Assembly (NCBI GenBank): GCA_026707225.1
Contig: JAPOXG010000038.1
Span: 1-50,816, forward strand
Direction of reading: 5' to 3'
Length of the DNA stretch: 50,816 nucleotides
Source of the DNA: Chloroflexota bacterium
Lineage (GTDB): Bacteria > Chloroflexota > Anaerolineae > Aggregatilineales > Phototrophicaceae
The notes under the pieces were generated by a model that was not told the DNA's origin, did not search any database, and saw only the letters and a list, made by a program, of their open reading frames with translations. The stretch's first letter is position 1, and every line of letters starts with the position of its first letter. Both the position numbers and the translations under genes were made by a program. Shown here piece by piece: positions 1 through 8,326 of this stretch.

Positions 1-16
1 CCTCTGTGCCTCTGTG
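1..16. repeat. Two tandem copies of an 8-bp unit
   Basis: The window opens with CCTCTGTG twice in a row (1-8 and 9-16), just beyond the 3' end of trmB. It may be the end of a longer intergenic repeat cut by the window edge. This cannot be decided from what is visible. Confidence 0.3.
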
Positions 17-27
17 GTGAATCACCC

Positions 28-1011
28 TCACCCCCGCAGCTTCCGCGCCAGCACCCGCGCCTCCGCATCCAAGCTCGCGACCCACTCGCCCACCGCTTCC
101 ACCGCCCGATGCATGCCCAGCGTCGCCCGCGCATGACCCAGGCTCGTCATCTTCACGATATACTCGCCGGCCTTTTCCCGCGGCGCTAGCATGATCATCG
201 TATGCTGCTCGATAGTCGGCTCTTCCACCACTACTTCAAACAGGGCGACGTTCCGCTTCGGATCAGCGAAGGCGTGCAAGATGGCGATGTGTGCCTCGCC
301 CATCCGGCGGCGCGTCGCTTCAAAGCGCTCGCAGATGTCGGCGGCGGTCAGCGGCGAATGCAAGAACAAATGCGGCATATCCCATTCCTGGATGACGGGC
401 GGATGCGCCACTGGGCGGTCGTTACGCGCATAGCGGAAGAAGTGCCCGCGGCGTCCCTCGCGATAACCCTTGAGTTCGTATTTGGTGACAAATCGACCCG
501 CGACTTCATTGACCCAGGGCGCGTCAAATTCGTTGACAAGCCCGGGCGCCGTCGACAGGATCTCGTGCGCCATCTCGGCATAATCGATGATATCAGTCGC
601 CAGCAGCAGGCGACCAGCCGGAACCAGCCGGCTCGTCAGCAAATTAACCGTGTCGCGACTGATGAGACGCCGCCGCTGATGCCGTTTCTTGAACCAGGGA
701 TCGGGATAATTGATGTGAAACGCTTCCACCGATGCCGGCGCCAGCAGATGCGCTAGAGCCGTCTCGGCGCGCCCGTGAATCGGACGGACATTGTCCAGCC
801 CCAGCATTGCGATCTTGGCTTCCGCCTTGTCCATGGATTGCCCCGAAATCTCGAAACCCAAGACGTTGCGCTCCGGCTGCGTCCGCGCCAGATGCATGAG
901 GTAATCGCCATTGCCAAAGCCGATCTCGACGATCAAAGGCTGGACGCGGGGGAAGAGCCGCTCCTGCCGCAGCGGCCAGTCAAGCATGAGGATGTTGAGC
1001 TTGCGCAGCAT
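28..1011 (-). CDS. trmB: tRNA (guanine-N7)-methyltransferase with C-terminal extension
   Basis: Predicted to methylate N7 of G46 in the tRNA variable loop using SAM. The SAM-binding start EIGFGNGDY lies at about residues 29-37, and the TrmB signature PDPWFKKRHQRRR at about 103-115. ATG at 1011 is chosen; an in-frame TTG lies at 1020 and neither has a clear Shine-Dalgarno. At about 327 residues the protein is some 100 longer than a usual TrmB of 210-240. The extra part after about residue 205 has no motif I recognise. Long C-terminal regions are known in thermophile TrmB proteins such as that of Aquifex. It lies downstream of the MFS gene on the same strand, with a 104-base gap that holds an inverted repeat. 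Confidence 0.9.
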   Translation of the reverse strand: MLRKLNILMLDWPLRQERLFPRVQPLIVEIGFGNGDYLMHLARTQPERNVLGFEISGQSMDKAEAKIAMLGLDNVRPIHGRAETALAHLLAPASVEAFHINYPDPWFKKRHQRRRLISRDTVNLLTSRLVPAGRLLLATDIIDYAEMAHEILSTAPGLVNEFDAPWVNEVAGRFVTKYELKGYREGRRGHFFRYARNDRPVAHPPVIQEWDMPHLFLHSPLTAADICERFEATRRRMGEAHIAILHAFADPKRNVALFEVVVEEPTIEQHTMIMLAPREKAGEYIVKMTSLGHARATLGMHRAVEAVGEWVASLDAEARVLARKLRG

Positions 1012-1039
1012 GATGGACAAATCAACAGTTTAGTTGTAT

Positions 1040-1080
1040 GGGCGACAGACCCGTTGTGTCTACGCGCGGCTGTGTCGCCC
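1040..1080. repeat. Inverted repeat upstream of trmB
   Basis: GGGCGACA (1040-1047) and TGTCGCCC (1073-1080) are perfect 8-bp arms around a 25-base loop, between the MFS stop codon and the trmB start. It could be a terminator hairpin for the MFS gene without a T-run, or an operator. Nothing decides between these. Confidence 0.4.
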
Positions 1081-1115
1081 TAAATTTGTCAGGCGAATCG
1101 TCTGTGGCGCGGGTG

Positions 1116-2357
1116 CTACGCAGCCGCCAGCGGATGCTTGCGCTTGAGCGTCTCCGGCACGAAGAACAGGAAGATGCTGGCTGCGGCCAAGCCCGACCCG
1201 GCGATCACCCAAATGGCCGAGGTCAGCACCAGAATATCCGCCACGATGCCGACGACCAGCGGCGCGCCGGTATGACCCATATCGCCAATCCAGCGCCAGA
1301 CGCCCAAAAACTCTCCTCGAGAGCGCGGCGGCGAGAGATCCGCGCCCAGCGTCATCATCGAGCCGGAACCCAAGCCGTTGCCAATACCGATCAAGGTAGC
1401 CGCGAAGAGCAAGCCCTCGTAACTCGAGGCGAAAGGAACCAGCGCCATGCCCAGCGCCTGAATGCCAAAGCAGGGCACAATGGCGAATTTGCGCCCGACG
1501 CGATCCATCAGCCAGCCGGCGACCACAAACAAACTGAAATCAACCGCCACCGACAGACTGACGATCAGGCCGATCTGATCGACCGCCAGCCCCAGGATTT
1601 CAGCGGCGAAGAGCGGGATGATGATGGTGCGCCCGGCGCGAATCATCTGGCCGAATACCTGCGCCGTGCCCGCGGAAGCCAACACGCGAGAATTGGAGAC
1701 CAATACGGACTTGATATGCAATTCATGCCGATCTTTGGCGCTTAGCTTCTGTTTATCCCGTTTGCCCTTGAGCGTGAACAAGACCACCAGGACCAGCCCG
1801 ACAGCGGTGACCAAGCCGACAAGAATGAATACCGCGCGCAATCCCAGCAGGCCGGCGGCGACGCCGCCAATGGCTGGTCCGATGAAACCGCCCAGCCGAT
1901 GCGTCCCGCCGAACATTGATATGGCTTTGCCGCGCTGGCTCAATTCGACATGGTCAGTGACGTAAACATGCGCCGAAATCGTATACATGGCGCGGCCGAA
2001 GCCGGCGAACAGACGCAGCGCGAGCACGCTCCAGACAGAAGGCGCGAAGAAGAGCAGGATCACCGAAGCCGTCTTCACCAGCAGCCCCATCATCATGACC
2101 TGCTTGTTGCCGAAACGCCGCTGTATCATACCGCTCGGCACATCGGCGATCAGCGTGCCAATGCCTTCGCCGGCCAATACCAGACCGATCAAGCCGTAAC
2201 TGATATCGAAGTCCACGACGAAAAGCGGCAATATCGGCACCAGCAAACCCTGCCCCAGGGTGACCATCAGGGCGGGCAAATAAAATGACAGGATCAGCGC
2301 GCGCAATCCTGTCGAGTTGCCAGCTGGATTATCGGATGTTGACATTCGCGACGTCAT
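1116..2357 (-). CDS. Major facilitator superfamily transporter
   Basis: A 413-residue polytopic membrane protein with about 12 hydrophobic segments and a short Ser/Thr-rich N-terminus, the usual MFS length. The loop motif DRVGRK at about 283-288 matches MFS motif A in the second half. A basic central loop near residue 200 (KGKRDKQK) separates the two six-helix halves. The first half resembles drug-efflux or sugar-efflux type members, but the substrate cannot be read from sequence. The start is the first ATG; another in-frame ATG lies four codons later. The aminotransferase stop is 37 bases upstream on the same strand, so co-transcription is possible. Confidence 0.85.
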   Translation of the reverse strand: MTSRMSTSDNPAGNSTGLRALILSFYLPALMVTLGQGLLVPILPLFVVDFDISYGLIGLVLAGEGIGTLIADVPSGMIQRRFGNKQVMMMGLLVKTASVILLFFAPSVWSVLALRLFAGFGRAMYTISAHVYVTDHVELSQRGKAISMFGGTHRLGGFIGPAIGGVAAGLLGLRAVFILVGLVTAVGLVLVVLFTLKGKRDKQKLSAKDRHELHIKSVLVSNSRVLASAGTAQVFGQMIRAGRTIIIPLFAAEILGLAVDQIGLIVSLSVAVDFSLFVVAGWLMDRVGRKFAIVPCFGIQALGMALVPFASSYEGLLFAATLIGIGNGLGSGSMMTLGADLSPPRSRGEFLGVWRWIGDMGHTGAPLVVGIVADILVLTSAIWVIAGSGLAAASIFLFFVPETLKRKHPLAAA

Positions 2358-2394
2358 CGCCCCAGTTTATCGCATCTGCTAGAAATTGCCGCTT

Positions 2395-3591
2395 CTATTC
2401 GTCAGCGAATGCGCGCGCGACCTGGCCCAGATTGCCGATCGCCTCTACAATCGCTTTTTCATGCGATCGCGTGAAATTTAAGCGCATCGTCGGCAGCCCG
2501 TCCCCCGTTTCAATGAAGAAATACTTGCCCGGCACGAAGGCCACCTTTTGCTCAACCGCCTTCCAGTAAAGCGCTTCCGCATCGACGCCGTCTGGCCCAT
2601 CCACCCAGATGAACATGCCGCCATCGGGCTTCGTCCAACGGTAGCCGGCTGGCATGTGCGCATCCAAGGCAGCCAGCATCGCTTCTTGCCGCGGGCGATA
2701 AAGCTCAATGATTCGAGGCAATTGCTTGTCCAGGTAACCGCCGCAGATGTATTCGGCAGCAAGCGCCTGGGCGTAGGTATTGCTATGCAAATCGGCGCCT
2801 TGCTTGGCGGTATACAGCCACTCTTTTATCAGGGGCGGCGCTATGCAGAAACCAAGCCGCAAGCCCGGCGCGAACACTTTCGAAACGGTGCTGACATAGA
2901 CGGTGTTCTCCGGCGCGTAGGTATAAAATGGCGCCACTGCCTCGCCGCGATAGCGCAAGTCGCTGTAGGGATCGTCTTCGACGACCAGCGCGCCATGCCG
3001 CTTGACGACTTCGGCGACTTGCTGTCGGCGGGAGGCGCTCAGCGTACGGCCCGTTGGGTTCTGAAACGTCGTCACCAGGTAAATGAATTTGACCCGTTGC
3101 CGGTTGAGCGTCTCCTCCAATGACTCGGGCAATATGCCTTCGTCGTCAGTGGCGATGCTGGCGTATCTCGGTTCATAAGCGCTGAAGGCGGAAATGGCGC
3201 CGAGATAACTGGGCGTTTCCAGAGCGATCGTGTCCCCCGGCGTGATGAGGACCTTGCCCAGCGTGTCGAGCACGCTTTGGGAGCCATTGAAGACCAAGAT
3301 TTCGTCAGCGCTGACGTCAATCTTTTTCGCTCCCAAATAGCTGACCAGCGCCTCGCGAAATGGCGTGAAGCCCTCGGTCAAGTCATACTGCAGCGCGGCC
3401 GCGCCATAGCGGTTGAGCACGGTTTCATTGATGCGGTACAAATCTTCAATGGGAAAGGTTTCGGGCGCCGGGATGCCACCCGCCAGCGATATCATACCCG
3501 GCTGAGACACCACTTTGAGAATCTCGCGAATTTGATTTATGCGCATGCTTAGCGTGCGCTTGCTGAGAATATCTTGGAACTTCTGGGTCAC
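2395..3591 (-). CDS. PLP-dependent class I/II aminotransferase (LysN/ARO8-like)
   Basis: A 398-residue fold-type I aminotransferase. The Schiff-base lysine sits in TVSKVFAPGLRLGF near residue 237, and the cofactor aspartate in VVEDDPYSDLRY. The N-terminal SLAGGIPAPETFP and C-terminal MRLNFTRS match enzymes acting on 2-aminoadipate, aromatic or branched amino acids. The start is GTG at 3591 without a visible ribosome-binding site. It is kept because the LSKRT...IREILK stretch it adds is conserved in this family. There is no MocR-type DNA-binding domain, so this is an enzyme and not a regulator. Substrate is unresolved. Confidence 0.88.
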   Translation of the reverse strand: MTQKFQDILSKRTLSMRINQIREILKVVSQPGMISLAGGIPAPETFPIEDLYRINETVLNRYGAAALQYDLTEGFTPFREALVSYLGAKKIDVSADEILVFNGSQSVLDTLGKVLITPGDTIALETPSYLGAISAFSAYEPRYASIATDDEGILPESLEETLNRQRVKFIYLVTTFQNPTGRTLSASRRQQVAEVVKRHGALVVEDDPYSDLRYRGEAVAPFYTYAPENTVYVSTVSKVFAPGLRLGFCIAPPLIKEWLYTAKQGADLHSNTYAQALAAEYICGGYLDKQLPRIIELYRPRQEAMLAALDAHMPAGYRWTKPDGGMFIWVDGPDGVDAEALYWKAVEQKVAFVPGKYFFIETGDGLPTMRLNFTRSHEKAIVEAIGNLGQVARAFADE

Positions 3592-3659
3592 GGCAGCGTT
3601 GCCTCATCGAAAATGACCGACCCCTGACCGCACTGGGTCCGCTCAAAAATAATGCATCT

Positions 3660-3687
3660 ATTGTAATGAACCGTATTGCGTTTGCAA
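3660..3687 (-). promoter_or_regulatory. Putative sigma-70 promoter for the aminotransferase gene
   Basis: On the minus strand TTGCAA (3687-3682) and TACAAT (3665-3660) are separated by 16 bases, about 70 bases upstream of the GTG start. The same -35/-10 pattern with the same spacing and -10 hexamer appears upstream of the TPR gene. Confidence 0.55.
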
Positions 3688-3835
3688 GGAGAGTGATTGT
3701 TCACTAACGAGAGCGCGTTGGATTCTGTTCGCTGAAACTGAGAGTCTTATTTGATAAACCCCCTTGCGCGCGCGAGGAGTGGGCTTGTCATTTTGTGTGA
3801 GCGCGGTTGATTCTATTCGCTGCCGCCGAGAGTCT
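3676..3835. repeat. Two imperfect 72-bp direct repeats, 88-bp period
   Basis: Copy 1 is 3676-3747 and copy 2 is 3764-3835, the same length without net gaps. By hand about 50 of 72 positions match. The core from GAGCGCG to GAGAGTCT (3711-3747 and 3799-3835) matches at about 30 of 37. It fills most of the space between the sigma factor stop and the aminotransferase start. Copy 1 contains the -35 hexamer of the aminotransferase promoter. Confidence 0.5.
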
Positions 3836-3846
3836 GTGATTGCAGA

Positions 3847-5016
3847 CTACGCCAGGTAATCGCGCAAATTATGCGCCAGTTGCGGGTGACGCAGGCGCCG
3901 CAGCGCTTCCTTCTCCAACTGGCGAATGCGCTCGCGGCTGAGGCCAAACTTGTTGGCAATCTCTTCCAGCGTATGCGGTTCGCCGCCGCCTAAGCCGAAT
4001 CGCAAACGCAATATATGGCTCTGCCGCGGCGTCAGCTCCGCGAGCACCTCTTCAATAGTCTCTTCCAGCAGATTCTGCGTTGCCGAATCGACCGGACTTA
4101 TCGACTCTTGATCTTCAATAAAATCGCCGAATTCACTGTCTCCATCATCGCCCACGGGCCGTTCAAGGGCAATGGCGTGTTGGCTTGCGTCCATCATTGC
4201 GCGAACCGCCTCCGCCGCGACTTCCATCGCTCCGGCAATTTCTTCGGCGGTGGGACGGCGTCCAAGCGTCTGCTCCAGGTCTTGGGCGGCGCGGTACATT
4301 TGACGAATGCGCTCAGTCATGTGCAGCGGAATGCGAATTGTGCGCGTCTTCTGCGCGAGGGCGCGCGTAATGGCTTGTCGTATCCACCAGGTGGCATAAG
4401 TGCTGAATCGATTGCCGCGGGAATAATCGTATTTATCTACCGCGCGCATCAAGCCGACGTTTCCCTCTTGGATCAAGTCGGGAAAGGGCAATCCCTGCCC
4501 CATATAGCGCTTGGCGATGCTCACCACCAATCGTGTATTGGCGCGGCCCAGATGTTCACGGGCGCGCTGGCCATCCACGACCAGACGGCGTAAATGACGC
4601 CGCCAACGGTCGCTTTTTTGCAAAACGTCTGGATGCTCCAAGCGCAGGCGCGCCTTGAATCCCCGCTCGATGCGCTTCGCCAGGTCAATCTCGTCGGTGG
4701 CCGTCAAGAGGGGTTCCTGCGCCATTTGGCGAAAATAAAGTCCGACGGGATCGTCGGACGATATGGCGCTGATGTCGGCGACTATTCGGTTTTGCAGCAG
4801 TTCACGATTTTCGTATTCCTGCTCTACGTTATCCGCAGTCTCCTTTGCCTGAGCGCTTTCTGATTCTTTGCGGAGTTCTATGCCGAGTTCTTCCAATTCA
4901 AGCAGTAGATTGCGCAGGGCGGCTCGGTCTTCGCCGTCATCGTCGAGTACATCTACGATCTGTTCAAATGTTACATAACCACGTTTCTCAGCAAGCTCTA
5001 CAAGCGCCTGGATCAC
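3847..5016 (-). CDS. sigA: RNA polymerase primary-type sigma-70 factor (RpoD/SigA group)
   Basis: A 389-residue sigma factor with all parts of a housekeeping sigma: a region 1.1-like acidic N-terminus (about 1-60), region 1.2 (DPVGLYFRQMAQEPLLT), and regions 2.1-2.2 (ANTRLVVSIAKRYMGQGLPF). Region 2.3-2.4 is present as RFSTYATWWIRQAITRA and the region 4.2 helix-turn-helix as LEEIANKFGLSRERIRQLE, followed by LRRLRHP. It directs RNA polymerase to -35/-10 promoters like those listed in this window. The start is GTG at 5016 with AGAGG about 8 bases upstream. Chloroflexota often carry several RpoD-like factors, so whether this is the essential one or a paralog is not decided. Confidence 0.93.
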   Translation of the reverse strand: MIQALVELAEKRGYVTFEQIVDVLDDDGEDRAALRNLLLELEELGIELRKESESAQAKETADNVEQEYENRELLQNRIVADISAISSDDPVGLYFRQMAQEPLLTATDEIDLAKRIERGFKARLRLEHPDVLQKSDRWRRHLRRLVVDGQRAREHLGRANTRLVVSIAKRYMGQGLPFPDLIQEGNVGLMRAVDKYDYSRGNRFSTYATWWIRQAITRALAQKTRTIRIPLHMTERIRQMYRAAQDLEQTLGRRPTAEEIAGAMEVAAEAVRAMMDASQHAIALERPVGDDGDSEFGDFIEDQESISPVDSATQNLLEETIEEVLAELTPRQSHILRLRFGLGGGEPHTLEEIANKFGLSRERIRQLEKEALRRLRHPQLAHNLRDYLA

Positions 5017-5093
5017 TTTTAGACCTCTACTTGTTCGGTGAATAAGCTTAATACATATATTGTGCAGCGAAGCGGCGGTTCACTATGAAATCT

Positions 5094-5123
5094 ATTTTCT
5101 GCGAAGTTTTGGCTTTATGTCAA
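5094..5123 (-). promoter_or_regulatory. Putative promoter for the sigma factor gene
   Basis: A perfect TTGACA on the minus strand (5123-5118) is followed after 18 bases by GAAAAT (5099-5094). This would give a leader of roughly 80 bases before the GTG at 5016. The -10 match is only fair. Confidence 0.4.
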
Positions 5124-5224
5124 CAGACAAAATCAAACAAAATGGTGATAGCTCCGAATGTAAGAAATCGCCAGAAGATTCCGCTCCCTGGTTGACTTGG
5201 GGCGATGGGCAATTTGACAGGTAA
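5117..5224 (+). CDS. Possible 35-residue small protein, unrecognised
   Basis: An ATG at 5117 opens a frame of 35 codons to TAA at 5222, lying between the sigma factor and the next gene. The predicted peptide is hydrophilic and ends with the stretch PWLTWGDGQFDR. The ribosome-binding site is weak, and the start codon overlaps the putative -35 box of the sigma promoter on the other strand, which argues against it. It is listed only because nothing else explains the region. Confidence 0.15.
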   Translation: MSTDKIKQNGDSSECKKSPEDSAPWLTWGDGQFDR

Positions 5225-5262
5225 GCAACAAATTGGCAAATTGTGTTGAAATCGCGGCCGCG

Positions 5263-6504
5263 TCATCGCCTGAGAATGCGGTTGACGATCCCAAACCAGA
5301 AGGGCGCGCCTTGAGCAGCGGCGATAACGGTGGCGGCGATGCCAAAGAACTTGGCGACCAATAGCCCCACCCAGCCGCTCGGATTATTCTCGGGAAAATA
5401 ATTCCAGAGATTGTTGGGATCGCTCAAAGCATGCCCCCCATCGGCCAATTCGCTGACGTTCTGAAAGGACCAGCCGATAGGCAGGCCCAGGTCTTGGATG
5501 TCCTGCAGTTGATGGGCGACATTCGCGCCGGTTTCAATGGCCTCTCCCAGCGGGTCTTCATCATTTGCCTGGTTGGCTCTGAACTCCTCATCAGCCAGGT
5601 TGCCATCCAATTGCGTCTGCAAGGCGCCGCTCTGCACGGTATAGCTGGCTTCGCTGCTGATTTGCTCGCGCCGCGCCGGATCTTCCCAAAGCGTTCGCCC
5701 GATATGCAGCGTATCGATATTGAGCGCCAGCGCGAAAAACAGCGCTACCACAATCGACAGGTTCTTCATTTTGCCGGCATACGCGGCGCTGGCTCGCTGC
5801 ATGGAATTGTTGAACCAGATTTCCAGATTGCCGCGGGCGGCCTCCGCGCTGTCGGCGCTTGTCATGACTGTCGAAAGCGCATGGCGCAAATTGGGGTTCT
5901 CGATCTGACGGATGCCCGCCATTAATGATACATCCGCCGCCGGCTTGAGCCCGAGCAGGCTGACCTCTTCATCGATTTGATTCACAATATCGGTGAGGGC
6001 GCTGCGATAGCGGCGGTCTTGCACGAATCGCAGCGAATGGCGCAGCTCGTTCATACCCTCGCCGGTTGTCACGATGCGGTTGACCATCACGCGCAAACCG
6101 CGCCGCTCCGCTCCCGTTGGCATGCCATCGATGACGTTGAGCAGCGCGCCAAATAGATGCTGGTCAGATTCAGCCTTGATCGTGTTGAGCAGGACTTCAA
6201 CAAAGGTATTCGGCTCGATGAAGTCGACAGAGCCGATGGCGCTATTGGCGATCTTATCCGCTTCAGCGCGCGAGACGCGCTGGGTTGGCGCGATCGTGTC
6301 TGCCTTGACCAGCTGAATCAGCGGATGCGTATACACTTTGGCTCGTATGACCGGGTCTTCAATGACGGCATTAATGGTGGCGCGGAGCGTCTTTGCGCGC
6401 ATCTTGGTCGCTCTGGCAACCAGGGAGTTGACCTCGGTCACCACGATGCTCAATAAAATGAACAGGAAAATGATGCCGACTGCAACCTGGATGATGGCGG
6501 CCAA
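5263..6504 (-). CDS. Membrane protein of unknown function
   Basis: A 413-residue protein I cannot assign to a named function. A transmembrane segment lies at about 5-25. A long, mostly helical soluble region follows (about 30-245). A second membrane segment lies near 248-268 in the context NLSIVVALFFALALNIDTLHIG, continuing TLWEDPARREQ. A third is near 378-400, and the protein ends GAPFWFGIVNRILRR. The N-D-T-L-x-I motif plus a terminal GAPFWF block recalls a widespread family of uncharacterised bacterial membrane proteins. The start is TTG with AAAGGA 6 bases upstream. The next gene upstream on the same strand is the SH3-like protein, 85 bases away. Confidence 0.7.
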   Translation of the reverse strand: MAAIIQVAVGIIFLFILLSIVVTEVNSLVARATKMRAKTLRATINAVIEDPVIRAKVYTHPLIQLVKADTIAPTQRVSRAEADKIANSAIGSVDFIEPNTFVEVLLNTIKAESDQHLFGALLNVIDGMPTGAERRGLRVMVNRIVTTGEGMNELRHSLRFVQDRRYRSALTDIVNQIDEEVSLLGLKPAADVSLMAGIRQIENPNLRHALSTVMTSADSAEAARGNLEIWFNNSMQRASAAYAGKMKNLSIVVALFFALALNIDTLHIGRTLWEDPARREQISSEASYTVQSGALQTQLDGNLADEEFRANQANDEDPLGEAIETGANVAHQLQDIQDLGLPIGWSFQNVSELADGGHALSDPNNLWNYFPENNPSGWVGLLVAKFFGIAATVIAAAQGAPFWFGIVNRILRR

Positions 6505-6589
6505 AAACGATCCTTTCGCTGCGTCAAACAGCGACTGCGAGGCGGTGACGCGCTGGAATCAGTATAGTCGATGCGAAACTTACCGCAAG

Positions 6590-7213
6590 CTAGAGGTTGA
6601 TGCTTGGACGCGTGGGGGAGGGGCTGTAAGTTTGCCTGGAGGGAAGCCGGCGAGGTTGTCTGGTGGCTGTTGCCAACGCGTCAGTGGGTCGCGAGCGCGG
6701 AGTGAACGTATGCGTGGCGGTTTCTGTTGGCATCGGTGTGTATGTGACTGTGGGCGTTGCCGTGGGATTCACGGCGTAGATGATGTCTCTGTGCATGAAG
6801 ACCTTGTCAATTCGGCGGGTCAGCGGATTGTCGTCGATCAGATACCACTCGGTATTGGGGAGCGCGGCAATGACACAAACAGTCTCACCTTGTTTGAGCG
6901 CGCTGGCGATCCGACTGCGGGTGTCTGGCGCTTCTCGCACGATCGCTTCTCGAACGCCAACGGCGAAGTCTTGGCAGGGCGGAATCGGCGTGAAACTTGG
7001 CAGCGGCGACGGCGCGTTGACTGCAATCTCCTGAATGCGAACCGCAGTAGCGGTATGGCGCTCGATCGCCTGTTGCGTCGATTCGACAACGCTGACGCCG
7101 GTTGACATGAAGTTGCGAAGACCGAACCAAAGGTAGTAGAACCCGAATACGATAGCGATGCCAAGCAGAATGACAAACCATGATGGAGGTCCCGCCCGTC
7201 TGCCGTAACGCAT
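6590..7213 (-). CDS. Membrane-anchored protein with SH3-like domain and Pro/Thr-rich tail
   Basis: A 207-residue protein with one transmembrane helix at about 11-31. A bacterial SH3-like domain lies at about 80-145 (VREAPDTRSRIASALKQGE and VIAALPNTEWYLID are typical). A low-complexity tail rich in Thr, Pro and Ser then runs to the end. The SH3b-type domain most likely lies outside the membrane and may bind cell-wall or surface material. The start ATG has GAGGA 6 bases upstream. It probably shares a transcript with the membrane protein downstream. Function is not known. Confidence 0.7.
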   Translation of the reverse strand: MRYGRRAGPPSWFVILLGIAIVFGFYYLWFGLRNFMSTGVSVVESTQQAIERHTATAVRIQEIAVNAPSPLPSFTPIPPCQDFAVGVREAIVREAPDTRSRIASALKQGETVCVIAALPNTEWYLIDDNPLTRRIDKVFMHRDIIYAVNPTATPTVTYTPMPTETATHTFTPRSRPTDALATATRQPRRLPSRQTYSPSPTRPSINL

Positions 7214-7423
7214 TTTATCCTCAGAAATTGATTACCAATAAACTTAGCGGATTATTGGCGCGGATTAGACCATCGTTGGACAAACGGTGGTCTGGCGTAG
7301 ACCAGACAGATGTTTCAGTCGAAATCGGCCGCGAATTGGTGGCGCGGTCAGAGTTGGCTTGCGCAGGCGCTTGCAATATTCATGACATGCCATAAGAATC
7401 CTTGACGTAGACCGGAGACGGAT
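7214..7423. promoter_or_regulatory. modA leader with overlapping inverted repeats
   Basis: This divergent spacer holds three inverted repeats. CCAATAA (7235-7241) pairs with TTATTGG (7252-7258). AGACCATCGTT (7267-7277) pairs with AACGGTGGTCT (7283-7293) across a 5-base loop with one G:T pair. TGGTCT (7288-7293) pairs instead with AGACCA (7299-7304). The last two share an arm and cannot form together. No match to the E. coli ModE operator was seen. Confidence 0.5.
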
Positions 7424-8326
7424 ATGCGGTTCCTGGTTGTTCTGCAATGGTTCATCGCTTTATGGTTCGGCGCGGCGATTTCCGGCGCGCAAGGCCGTCT
7501 GTCGGGATCACTGACGATCTACGCGGCGACATCGCTTACCGACGTCTTCGAGGCGGTTGGCGCCGCTTTCGCTGAAGCCCAGCCCAAAGTCGAGATCCTG
7601 CTGAATTTCGCCAATTCAGCAACGCTGGCGGCGCAGATCGCGGCGGGTGCGCCAGCCGATATATTCGCCAGCGCCAATGAATTGCAAATGGATCATGTGA
7701 TCGAGAGTGGACGGGTGGAAGCGTCTGAAGTGGAGATCTTCGCCCACAACCGGTTGACAGTAATCGCGCCCGCTGACAACCCCGCCGATGTCATGACTAT
7801 CGAGGATTTGACCAAGGAAGCGGTACTGCTAGTCTTGGCGGCGGAAGGCACGCCGATCCGCGCCTACACCAATGCTATGCTTGCATCTTACAACGAAGAT
7901 TTTGGCGAAGCATTCAGCGAGCGCGTGCTGCGCAACCTGGTCTCTGAAGAGAGCAACGTGCGTCAAGTGGTTGCGCGCGTGGCGCTGGGCGAAGCTGATG
8001 CGGGTGTCGTTTATCAATCCGATGCGCTGGGTGATGTCGCTGACCAACTGATCGCCATATCAATTGACGAGCGCCACAATCAGTTGGCGTCTTATCCGAT
8101 TGCGCCGCTCAACGACACGGCAGCGCAAGATCAGGCGCTCGCATTCATTCGCTTCCTGCGCACGGAAGAAGCTCAGGCAATCATGGCCGAAAACGGCTTC
8201 TGCTGGCCGGTGGTTCTGAATGGAGTCCGACCAACTGTTGTCAGGTCCGAGCCCGATGTTGCAGGCGCCGATAATGGCGAAGCGCAGCAGTTCGCCTGCG
8301 AAGCGGCGACAAGTGAAGCCGGATAA
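7424..8326 (+). CDS. modA: Molybdate ABC transporter substrate-binding protein
   Basis: A 300-residue secreted binding protein. A hydrophobic signal sequence (about 1-22) precedes LTIYAATSLTDVFEAVG, the typical ModA start. The conserved blocks NSATLAAQIAAGAPADIFASAN and GEADAGVVYQSDA follow. It captures molybdate (or tungstate) outside the membrane for the permease encoded directly downstream. No lipobox cysteine is seen, which is unusual if the cell has a single membrane with no periplasm to retain it. The start ATG follows GGAG by about 6 bases. The C-terminus runs about 30 residues past the usual end, and the last 53 bases overlap modB. Confidence 0.92.
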   Translation: MRFLVVLQWFIALWFGAAISGAQGRLSGSLTIYAATSLTDVFEAVGAAFAEAQPKVEILLNFANSATLAAQIAAGAPADIFASANELQMDHVIESGRVEASEVEIFAHNRLTVIAPADNPADVMTIEDLTKEAVLLVLAAEGTPIRAYTNAMLASYNEDFGEAFSERVLRNLVSEESNVRQVVARVALGEADAGVVYQSDALGDVADQLIAISIDERHNQLASYPIAPLNDTAAQDQALAFIRFLRTEEAQAIMAENGFCWPVVLNGVRPTVVRSEPDVAGADNGEAQQFACEAATSEAG

